A DNA stretch of 13,005 bases from RGIG1993 sp964564225 (GTDB lineage: Bacteria; Bacillota; Clostridia; Oscillospirales; CAG-272). Below, piece by piece: positions 1 through 10,500 of this stretch. The DNA lies in the NCBI GenBank assembly GCA_964564225.1, contig CAZMAF010000046.1:1-13005 (forward strand). Direction: 5' to 3'. The first letter of the stretch is position 1, and each line of letters starts with the position of its first letter. The notes under the pieces are model-generated. The model was not told the DNA's origin and searched no databases. It worked only from the letters and a program-made list of their open reading frames with translations. The position numbers and the translations under genes are program-made.

Positions 1-709
1 ATGTCTGACCATCCTTGGTGTAGGTGTACCTACCAACACCAGTGCTTTCGCACTTCGCAGGAGCTACAACCGCATAAGTGTAGCCATTAGATGTGCTCAA
101 AATAGGAAGCGTAAAGGTTTCCTTATGACTTGCATCATTGGAGCAAGTCTTTGTCAGAACTCCCGTTGCATTCTCTGTAGGATCGGTTGTTACATTCCAC
201 TCGCCGTAGCTATGACCGAGTTCTTCAAGGGTTATGTCAAAGCTAAAGTTCTGACCATCCTTGGTATAGGTATATCTACCGACACCAGCGCTTTCGCACT
301 TCGCAGCAGTTGCAACCGCATAAGTGTAACCGTTAGACGTGCTCAGCTTAGGAAGCGTAAAGGTTTCCTTGTGACTTGCATCGTTGGAGCAGATCTTGGT
401 GAGAACACCAGTTACACTCACAGTGGGTTCGGTCGTTACGCTCCAAGAGCCATACTTATGACCGAGTTCTTCAAGCATTACATCAAAGTTGAATGTCTGT
501 CCATCCTTGGTATAGGTGTACCTGCCAACACCAGTGCTTTCGCACTTTGCGGCAGTTACAACCGCATAAGTGTAGCCATTAGATGTGCTCAACTTAGGAA
601 GCGTAAAGGTTTCCTTATGACTTGCATCTTTAGAGCAAGTCCTTGTGAGAACACCCGTTGCATTCTCAGTAGGATCGGTTGTTACATTCCACTCACTGTA
701 GTCGTGTCC
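1..709 (-). repeat. Tandem 246-bp (82-residue) coding repeats, at least three
   Basis: Units at 464-709, 218-463 and 1-217 (cut by the edge) each begin GHxY and contain TGVLT, DASHKETFTLP, LSTSNGYTYAV, CES.GVGRYTYTKDGQ and, where the unit is complete, LEEL. Differences between copies are mostly single substitutions. The left edge falls inside a unit, so more copies may follow. The array is likely to collapse in short-read assemblies. Confidence 0.87.
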
Positions 710-1558
710 GTTTGCATCCACATCGCGAGTTTCGTAATGGTCACAGTTATCACAATCGCTACGTTCGGTTCCCTTGCTTTCACATCCCGGGGCTGAGGTT
801 TGTGTCCATTCGCCATAAGCGTGTCCTGTTGCATTTACATCACGTGTTTCGTAATGATCGCAGTTATCGCAATCTCTGCGTTCGCTTCCCTTGCTCTCAC
901 ATCCCGGAGCCAATGTTTGTGTCCATTCACCGTAAATGTGACCAGTTGCTACAATCACAAGAGAATCAACTTCGACTTTATTAGTATCGAAGTTTTTATC
1001 ACAAACAGAACAGTTATAGTGTCCGAGAGTTCCATCGTCTTCGCAGGTTGCGGGGACTTCATCAATCCAAGTTCCGTAAGTATGTCCGGCTGCATTTACA
1101 TCACGTGTTTCGTAATAATCGCAGTTATCGCAATCTCTGCGTTCAGTTCCCTTGCTTTCACATCCCGGAGCTAAAGTTTGTGTCCATTCACCGTAAATGT
1201 GACCAGTTGCTACAATCACAAGAGAATCAACTTTGACTTTATTAGTATCGAAGTTTTTATCACAAACAGAACAATTATAATGTCCAAGAGTTCCTTCAGC
1301 TTCACAAGTTGCAAGGACTTCATCAATCCAAGTTCCGTAAGTATGACCAAGAACTGCAATCTTTTCCGTATATGTATCTCCGCACTTGCATTCATACAGA
1401 AGTTCACCTTCTGCCTCGCAAGTTGCTTCTCTCATCGTTGTTTTTTCGTATTGATGAGTATGAGGTTCCTCACCATTGGGCAGGAGCAATATTACTGCTC
1501 CTGCCGCAATTGCAAGTCCAACCACAATACTCAGTATTATGATTAGTGTTTTTTTCAT
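1..1558 (-). CDS. Membrane-anchored Cys-rich tandem-repeat surface protein (3' end beyond the window)
   Basis: An open frame starts at ATG 1558 and runs without a stop to the left edge, giving 519 visible residues; the C-terminus is outside the window. Residues 1-4 are MKKT, followed by a hydrophobic stretch to about residue 26 (ending AVILLLP). This fits an uncleaved signal anchor or a signal peptide with no clear cleavage site. The remainder is extracellular repeats opening with G-H-x-Y-x-x-W: a first Cys-rich unit (34-70), two 87-residue units (71-157, 158-244), a 39-residue unit (245-283), and at least three 82-residue units (284-365, 366-447, 448 onward). The first block carries CxxC pairs (CSVC, CDNC) and single Cys in ATCE / PGCE contexts, possibly disulphides or bound metal. 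Such GH-Y-G-W Cys repeats are common in clostridial surface proteins; their ligand is unknown. An AGGAGG-type site precedes the start, and the gene begins 30 bp after the giant gene's stop, so it is probably cotranscribed. The ORF is certain; function is not recognised. Confidence 0.88.
   Translation of the reverse strand, partial: MKKTLIIILSIVVGLAIAAGAVILLLPNGEEPHTHQYEKTTMREATCEAEGELLYECKCGDTYTEKIAVLGHTYGTWIDEVLATCEAEGTLGHYNCSVCDKNFDTNKVKVDSLVIVATGHIYGEWTQTLAPGCESKGTERRDCDNCDYYETRDVNAAGHTYGTWIDEVPATCEDDGTLGHYNCSVCDKNFDTNKVEVDSLVIVATGHIYGEWTQTLAPGCESKGSERRDCDNCDHYETRDVNATGHAYGEWTQTSAPGCESKGTERSDCDNCDHYETRDVDANGHDYSEWNVTTDPTENATGVLTRTCSKDASHKETFTLPKLSTSNGYTYAVVTAAKCESTGVGRYTYTKDGQTFNFDVMLEELGHKYGSWSVTTEPTVSVTGVLTKICSNDASHKETFTLPKLSTSNGYTYAVATAAKCESAGVGRYTYTKDGQNFSFDITLEELGHSYGEWNVTTDPTENATGVLTKTCSNDASHKETFTLPILSTSNGYTYAVVAPAKCESTGVGRYTYTKDGQT
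827..1348 (-). repeat. Two tandem 261-bp (87-residue) coding repeats
   Basis: Two adjacent in-frame units, 1088-1348 and 827-1087, encode proteins differing at only a few positions (for example VLATCEAEG against VPATCEDDG, and NCDYY against NCDHY). The DNA is also near-identical over long stretches. A third, half-length copy of the second half of the unit follows at 710-826 (GHAYGEWTQT to TRDVDAN). The pattern fits recent in-frame duplication and possible copy-number change by recombination. Confidence 0.85.
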
Positions 1559-1588
1559 ATTCTCGGATTCTTCCTCCTCGAATTTTTA

Positions 1589-4500
1589 TTAGTTATTAGC
1601 TGCATATACATATGCGGCCTCACCATAATGCATCATCGCCTTCATCATCGCAACAAGTTTCGCATCAGAACTATTTTGTTTGTTTTGAGCATAAGACTCG
1701 ATGCTATAAATCATTGTTTCGCCAACAATGCACTGTTCTTCTGTACCGTAATTCATCCAGAATGTTGCTTCGCAAACAGTTTTCATATCTTTCGCTGCTA
1801 ATTTATCAAAATTAACATAATATCCATTTGAGGAAGAAAGAATAAATTTGTCCGCACTTACAACCTCTGTGTTATCACCGTACTTAATAACCAAAGACAA
1901 TTCACTCAAATCATTTCCTGCCGCAAGATATTGATCTGCATTGAAGTAATAGTTTATTGCAACCTTATCTTCAAGGCTCAAAGAGGAGCCTGTAAACAAT
2001 ACCATCGCGTTATCGGGAGTAATATATTCCTTTACAGATGTGTATTCAATATCTTTGGTTGAAATTGCTTTTTGTGCATCCGACAATTGTGCATTTGCCA
2101 AATTTTCCACATTGTATCCGAAATACTCTTGCGCTGCTGCTCCGTAATTAAGCAGACAGATTGCCAAATTCACCATATATTCGTTACTGGAGTTTGAAAC
2201 TCTGTTATAAGCATAAGTAGCAACATTGTATATGTCTATTTCACTACAATAAATAGCACCTTCTTTGAACGCATATACGGTTGCACGAATATCGTCCTTC
2301 ATCTCTTTTGCCGCTATGCCGTTGTACGAGAACACATAATAACTACCGCTAATGGCGTAATCTTCTACAATAGTAACTATCTGAGAAATTGTACCATCAC
2401 TATTATAGTAGTCTTTAGTAAATTCTACATAGAACGACTCATATTGGCTAAGAGCAGATGCAGAAATATAATAGTTAATAGAAATATCGCTTTGGATGGA
2501 CAAGGTAGAACCTCTCACATTCAATTCCGTTGATACGATTATCGGAGTAATTGTATATACCGCTGTATATGTGCTTGTTTCGGATTTAACAGACGGCAGC
2601 TCATCATTTTGCGCATAATCCACAACTCCATCGCCGTTACAATCCCAACCTGCGAAATCGTAATGATTATTTGCATCGTTTTGCTTGATAACCGAATGCT
2701 TATATTCCGGCACCTCGCCATCGTCATACAATTCTTCAGTTACAGTAGTATCAACTACCCAAATAATTTTAGAAACATTGTATGCATATCCAACGGAATC
2801 GGAATATGCAAGAGCATAAACATCACCTTCGGTTGCCTGCGCAAAGAAGTAATAGTAGCCATCATCCGAAAGCGTGAAGTTTTTGTCTTGCTGCCAGTTG
2901 GTAACAGTAGTAGGATCATTGGTTGTGGAATATCCAAAATACAAATTACCATCGCCAAACAAGAACAGATTTCCAAGAATCACATTGTCACCATCCGCGC
3001 TTTCAAGCACAGGTGTTCCAACCGTTCTCACAACTTTGGGAATGTTGTATGTGATTGATGTAATTGTTCCTTCATAAGAACCGTTTCCAATAACCTCAAC
3101 ATAGATTGGCTTTCCAACATCATTGTTGGTAATCGTATATGTCAAATCTTCAGAAACGAGTTCACCGCCAACATACCACTTGTAACCCAAAGATGCTACA
3201 ATGTCCGAAATGTCAACTGTAAATTCGCCAACCTCAGTAATGTAATATTCTTCGGCAAATTGACCTTCCAGCAATCCAGTAGCAGCAACTTCCACACGTA
3301 AGTATCCTAACCGATCTTCTTCTGTCGCGGTGTAGGTGGGCTCCGTAGATACCAAAACATCATCGATATACCAAGCATACGTAATATCGTAAAGTTGGTC
3401 AAGTTTCGAAATATCTACCGACAACTTATTACCTCTTGCAAGAACACCTTCAATTGAAATAAATCCGTCAACAGGAATAGGTGTGTTATCAACCACCAGC
3501 AAATTCAAGTAAGAATTGATCCAGCTACGTTCAGTTTCAAACAAGAACTCCAACGGATATTCTCCATTTTCAAGTGTTGCAAGGTAGTCACCATCAATAG
3601 ATACTCTTATTACGCCTTCGTCAATATTAGTAGCTTCATACTTGCCGTTCTCAACATTGCTTATACCAATAAACTCGTTGCCATTCAGAGCAATATCCAC
3701 TTCGACATCAGAAGGAGTGTATTTATCGAATGTTGCATTATGCGTTGACATATCAACAGCCGTAGCCAATTCGTCATACGGAACAATATCTGCACCTTCG
3801 ATCTTGTATGCAAGGATATTACATACGTTGTTTTCTTGATTTTCATCATCATCGAAAGACAACGTACATACAAAGGTGGCATTGGTTGCTTCAAAATATT
3901 CTTTGTCGAGTTTTATCAAATAATACTTTGTACAACCAGATTCCAAATCATCAATATATGCTTCGTAGATGATATTGCAAGTATCCTGTTGTTTTACTTG
4001 CAACAAACCATTCGCCGTCAAATAACCAACATTGGTCACCTTTATTGATAGATACTCAGTAGACCCTATAATAATATACTCGCCTTCAACTTGCAAATCA
4101 TAGCGATAGTCAAACTCTGTTTCGGCAGTTCCAGTACCGCTTATTCCAGCATTATAATTGGGGAGAACCGTGATACTTCCCATAGTACTTGTTCCAGCAA
4201 TGACAACTTTATCTTGGTTTAAACTATTCACTTTTTTCTGTAAGTCTTCAAGAGTACCTTCAAACACCTCAATAACTAAAGAAGTATTTGCATAGTCGAA
4301 ATCTTTTATGTAATCACAGGTAAATGTAAATGATTGAGTTTCTCCAGCAGTGAGGTTTACAGCATAAACGCCGCCTACATAGTACACGTATTTTCCTGTA
4401 GAAGGTCGATATTCCTTGATATAGATACCTACATTTTGTATTTCTTTAACACTTGTATTTGTAAGTGTAGCAGAAAGCGACATAATATTTTCACTCGCGT

Positions 4501-7500
4501 TTCCTTCGACTTCAACATCAGAAATATCCATTCCATAACCAGTTGTTAAAGACATAAATCCAATCTTACTATACATTGTAAGCTCTGTGTCTACCATCTG
4601 CATTTGTGTTGAAGAAATAGCAAATTTCAAGTCACCGTGGACACTAACTACATCCATATACATTTGATAGTATGATGTTTCAAACAATTCTTTGACGTCA
4701 CCCCAAGTTCCATCCAAATCACAGAATCTCGCATATACGACCGACTTTTCCTCTGTGGGAACAGTCCAAACAATCGCATACACTCCTTCTGTAACTTCGA
4801 TAAACTTGTACTCGCTATCAAGATTATCTATGGGTTCATCAAACAAGTATTCTACATTTACACCATCTAACGTATATGCAATATTGTAATCTTCGAACCA
4901 CGTAAGCATTTTCTGTCCATTATAGGTTACATATTGCAAGTTAGAAACGTATGTATCATATCCTTCAAAGAACTTCATATCACCGTTAGATAGATCGTAA
5001 ACATATAGTGCTCTATCACCATCTGTGTACATATCGCTATCCAAGTCAACGATAAAGGAAACGGAAGCAGTTGAGGTTTCTCCAATAGCCATATCAACTA
5101 TCATTCCGCATCCATACTGCACGCAAGACGGAGTTGACCACTGAGATCCATTCAAAGAAGCCACATAAATTTCATTATTGTAATTAGCTCCAAATACGGC
5201 AGATTCCTCGTCACCAGTATTCTTCGTCCAAGCTACTGTGATTTTACCATCAACCAATCCAATTATCGGAGTAGAATCGTGATAGTTGTCGTTTGTCAAT
5301 GTCTGATAATCTGTAAATTCACCCGTAGAAGCGTTAAATTTAACAACGGATATTTCTTGTGCCAAAGAAGTCGTAATTATCGATTCAGAATTATCTGCAT
5401 TATCAAATTCACCGTCAGCAAAGCTACGATTTGCTTCCGCATAAACGATATACATTTCATTTCCATTGACAATAATCGAGAAATCTGTATCTCTCTTTTG
5501 ATTGTTGTCTACTGAAACGCCTTCGCTCCAAGTGTTGGTTTCAAAGTCATATACTGAATACATCAAGGTCGATGCATTATAAGCATTGTACTCATCTACT
5601 GTATCAATATAAACCATTATGAGTTGTTCACCAACATATGCAATCTGAGTGTTTGAATAAGCATAAGAATCATCAACTACATCCATTGTGCTATCCGCAC
5701 TCCACTTTACATTTTCAATACTTCCAACAACAGAAGCTAATGTGTATGTAGATAGGTCATACGCTGTCATAGCAACACCCGGGCTTGACAACAAACTTCG
5801 AGGTTTAATTAAATAACCTCCTCCAGATGCCCATACCCAGTTTTGCTCCCACGATATAAAGCCGATTTTTAATTTTGCATATGCTCCCAAAGAGCCTTCC
5901 CAGTAGAGTCCATCAAAATATACATCTCCACCACCTATCTGAATAGCGGTTTCCAACGACAATTGACCAAACAAACCTATTGAAATGATTCTTGTACCGA
6001 TGCCCGCATAAATTTTAAGTGTTCCCTTTGCATCTACGCGAACATATTCGGGCAATTCAATTCTCTTGTTTTCAAGATCAATATCAATCTGACCAAAAGT
6101 AATTGCGCCTTCTGCTGTTACATTAACCTCAATAACAACCGGAACAAAAACTACAACGATTTCAGTACTGATTCCGCTCTTCAATTGAATCGTCACTTGC
6201 AGTGTTGCCGTAACATCGCTTCCTGTTTCATCAAACGAAATAACGAATCCACCTGCCAAATCAACATTAAACTGGAAACTGCCTTTGGTATCAACTTTAT
6301 TGACTAATTTTTTGTTTTGCCAAAACTCGTCAATTTTGTTTGCCATACCAGACATAAATGCCTTACCTTTTTCCTCAACACTTGTGTTAAAGTCTTCAAG
6401 TTTCAGCAAATTATGCTCGTCCAAATCAACGCCCACTTTTTCAAGAGCTTCTTCTTCACTAAGACCTGACAAATTACAATATTCGTCAAATGTTTCCCTA
6501 CCGATAACGCTTATTACATAGTCTTTATATTCTTCTCTCGTAGTAGCATTTAGGTTCTCTACGCACTGGTCATAGTAATCATTCAAATTAATACTTACAA
6601 AGACTTGGTTGTTATCACAAGAAACAGATATTGCACTTAATGCATCGTATCCCGGAGCTTCCTGCAAAAATTTTGGGGGCATCAATTTAATTTTTGAACC
6701 ATCCAATATGGAAATGCCCGTGTCTTTAAGAGGAATAGTCAATCCGCTGAATGTATCACCCAAAGCGGAAGTCAAACTTTCAAGAAGTTGAGCCTGTGAC
6801 ATATTCACTGAAATAAGGATAATATTCAGTTTTGATACAGCAGCCGTTCTTTCTTGATCACCATCCTTTATTCTCATATATGCATAGATGTCACCTGCTC
6901 CCATTTGGAAACTACCATTTTTAATTTCCAGTATGCATCTGCCATCATTCCATATATCTTTTGTAGAACCAAGTATAACACCGTTCTGAACGATAGACAT
7001 CTCTATGATTTCAAACGCAGAGTTACCTTGAAGAATAATCTTCGACTCGCCATCGAACATTGTGTTTATGTAGGCTTCACCATTGGCGATATTATCACCA
7101 TTGCAGCGTGTTCCTTGTACTGTCGACTCATCTGACATTGTCAGATAATCAATGCCAATTTCCTTTAAAACATATCGATTAGCAACATTGTAATTGCTGC
7201 TATAACCAGTTCTTGAAAGTGTCAAATAAGACCAAACCAATTCATCATCGACAACAAAATAAACAAAACCGTCTTTATCAGTTGTCGCAGTTTGATTTCC
7301 AAAAGTCACTGTTACGTTAGCAATAGGAGTCGCGTCTTTTTCATACAATACTCTAAAGGCATAAATATCCATAGTCCAAAGATATTCCAACGTAATATCG
7401 TTTACATTAGAAATACCATATGCCTTGTAATTCTGCCAATAATAGTACTTGTATTCATCAACGATTTCGGTTGTAATTTGAGATTTCCACGTTGAATTGT

Positions 7501-10500
7501 CTAAAGGATAATATACAAAAACCTTTTCTCGATTTTCACCGAAAGCATTTGCGCCTACAGTACCGGGAACATTGTTTCTAAAATATACTGTTTTCAAAGA
7601 ACTACAAGCAAAAGCATTCTCGCCTAAATACCCAAGAGCAGTATCTATTTGAACAGACGAAAGCTTTGTGCCCGCAAAGGCAAAATCACCAATGTAAGTT
7701 ACATTTGCTCCAAATGTAACAGTTTTTATGTACTCTATTCCATAAAAGGCATAACCGCAGATTTTATCAACGGCATCTTCAATCACAATATCAGCGTTAT
7801 GCAATCCGCTTGGATATGCAACCAAATCCGTACAATCCTTCGAATAGAGCACACCATTAACAGATGCATAATTGGCATTGTTAGCATCTACAGAAATATA
7901 CACAAGATTAGCCATTTCTGCGAACGCACCATCATCAATTATCTCTACACTTTGAGGTACACTTATTTCAAGAATCGAGTCGCAACCCGAAAAGGCAAAC
8001 TTGCCTATACGCTTTACATTATTCAAGAAGGACACATCTGTAATATTTACGCACCCCGAGAAAGCATATGCTCCAACATAAGCCAAGTTGCCTTCGACGG
8101 AGATGGTTGTGATTTTTTCAAGATTATCGCGCCAAGGAATATTGTCGGCATTATAATCATACATTACACCATCATTACCTGCATATATTACAAGTTCACC
8201 ATCTTTGTAAAGTTTCCATTTTACACCTTCGCCACAATAACCAGATCCAATAGCTGTACGCTCAAAATAAACATCAATCGTTTGATCTTCATCCGGCATT
8301 ATTCCTGCGATGATTTCCTGAGAAGGATCAATCAAATTATAGTATTCAGCATATACGCTTGGTACTTGTTGTAGTGAATTAACCGAATAATTCGCAGTAT
8401 AATCATACTGTTCTTCATATTTTGCTATAACTGTATCACCCACATAGTAATTGATAACTAACATATGAGGATTTAAATTGTATCTTACTGTTTCTGTAAT
8501 TACACCTTCAACAGCATTTTTTACCATTTCCGCATCAATCGTACCTTCTACTACAGATTGACTAATATAATATCCTTCAAGAACAGGGGAGTTCACAGTA
8601 TATTCCGCTCCATAAGGAAGAACCGCTGTATATGAGGGTGCTTTTTCTATGTCATTCGCATCAACGTAGTTTATGATCAAGGTATAGTAATTGATTGAGT
8701 ATACAAAATTAAGATTAAGCTCTGTTTGGGTAACAGTTCCGCTATATCCCGAAATATTAGGAGTGTATCCAGTTATATCCAACGCGGCAACATCATAGGC
8801 ATCTCCAAACTTCTTACCAATAGTTTTAGATGGTGCTGCTTCTGAACCATCCTCATATAAGTACCTTACGTTAATTGTACACTCAACTGCCTCGTAAATG
8901 ATATCATACACCGTATCTTCTTTGAGTGTGCCTTCAACGACAGTTAGGATATTATCTTCAGCATCTTTAGGCGTGTAACCATCTATGGCAGGAGAAGAAA
9001 TAGAATAGGAATAGTCATAATACTCATTTAAACTAACTGTAGGGGCAGCGGTTTCTCCGTTTTCATACTTGTAATTTATTGTCAGCGTGTAAAGATTAGG
9101 ATCATATACAAGCGTTAGTTCAACACTTTCATTCCCCATAACACCCGATACAATTGCAGAATTGGTTTGAACCGTGTATCCCGGAATTGTCGGAACTAAG
9201 TCTGCATCCTTTTGATTGTTATATTCCTCACCATACTCGTAAACAAATTGATTATCAAATATCTCCTTACCATCTTTGCTTGAAACGCAGGTAATAAAGA
9301 CATAATGTTGATTGGGAACATATGTTATCGTATAAACTTTATCTTCTGTTACTTCACCACCAACATATGATAAATCAGCAGTATAACCCAAAAAACTTTC
9401 AGCGTCGTAATTAAAGGCATATCCGTTTGGATAGGTGCTATGCGTTACCTTCATTACCACGTCTTTAAGTATTTCTACGACAACAACATCATAGACAACG
9501 CTTGTATAATGCACAGGAAAACTTCCGTTTAGAACCCAAACATTATTGTAGTCAGATTCGGCGTTAGAAATTTCAGAAAACGCTCCCCAGCCAAGTGTAT
9601 CTTTGACAAATGATACCGCTTTAAACTGTGTGTCTGCCGAAGCTGTACTAAGACTATTTGAAGCAGTCGTATATGATTCGTTTGCCCACGCATATTTCGT
9701 ATCGCAACCATCTTTATATGAATATTGGTATGACTTTGTCCAATAGAACGTCATAGCCGAGGAATGATAGCAATTCGAAATCGTCACTGCACTACTTTCG
9801 TTTAAAGCTATTATAGCACTGGCATATCCTGTGGTCGTAGAGTCTGTTTTTGTGGAAGCACTCATACTTCCCAAAGCAAAACAAGAGCTAATTTGTCCAG
9901 AAGTTTTGCCGTATCCAACGATACCTCCACTATATGCATATTTATCACTTCCAGACGACGTAGCTGTAACTGAACTTCCCGCAAAATAACATTTCGAAAT
10001 CGTTGCCGCACTAAGTTCACCAACAATACCACCCGCCATTGCACTTGTTCCAGAGCAGTTAGAGGTGATCACTCCCGTTGAGAACGAATTACTTATTTGT
10101 CCTGCATATACATAACCTGCTACACCTCCGGCATAACTGTACGACGAAGTAGTAACATTGGCTTCTACACTTCCGCTGGTAGAACACGCAACAATATTTC
10201 CACCACTTTCACCAGCAATACCACCTACTTTAGAGATAGCTGAACTGCTTTTTCCAAGAATAGTACCATTCATAGTACAAGCCGTTATAGAAGAACCACT
10301 TCCCGAAAAACCTGCAATACCACCTACCATAATATCACCCGTGAGAGTGGTATTATCTGTTACAGAACCGCTGACTTTACAATGTGCAATTGTACCATTG
10401 TTGTCACCTGCGATTGCACCTACTCGTGCAGCACCATAAGCCACTGTAACATTAACATTAGAAAAGTTTAAATAACTAATCGTGCCAGAATTGCAACCAA

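Noticed and set aside
125..1174. Plus-strand open frames of 100-223 residues over the left repeat region
   Set aside because: They mirror the minus-strand repeat gene, repeat with its period, and have no convincing ribosome site. The minus-strand frame has a start, an RBS, a signal anchor and coherent domains.
1..1348. CRISPR array
   Set aside because: The repeats are 246-261 bp, contiguous, in frame and protein-coding, with no spacers.
1589..1640. Sortase (LPxTG) anchor at the end of the giant protein
   Set aside because: The last residues (EAAYVYAANN) contain no LPxTG-like motif, hydrophobic segment or basic tail.
2630..2660. Dockerin domain around DCNGDGVVD
   Set aside because: Only one calcium-loop-like motif is present, embedded in an InlB-like repeat; dockerins need two such loops with their helices.
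7649..8374. Plus-strand open frame of 241 residues
   Set aside because: It lies wholly inside the giant minus-strand gene, opposite its leucine-rich repeat and MucBP regions, and has no recognisable domain; it is a shadow frame.
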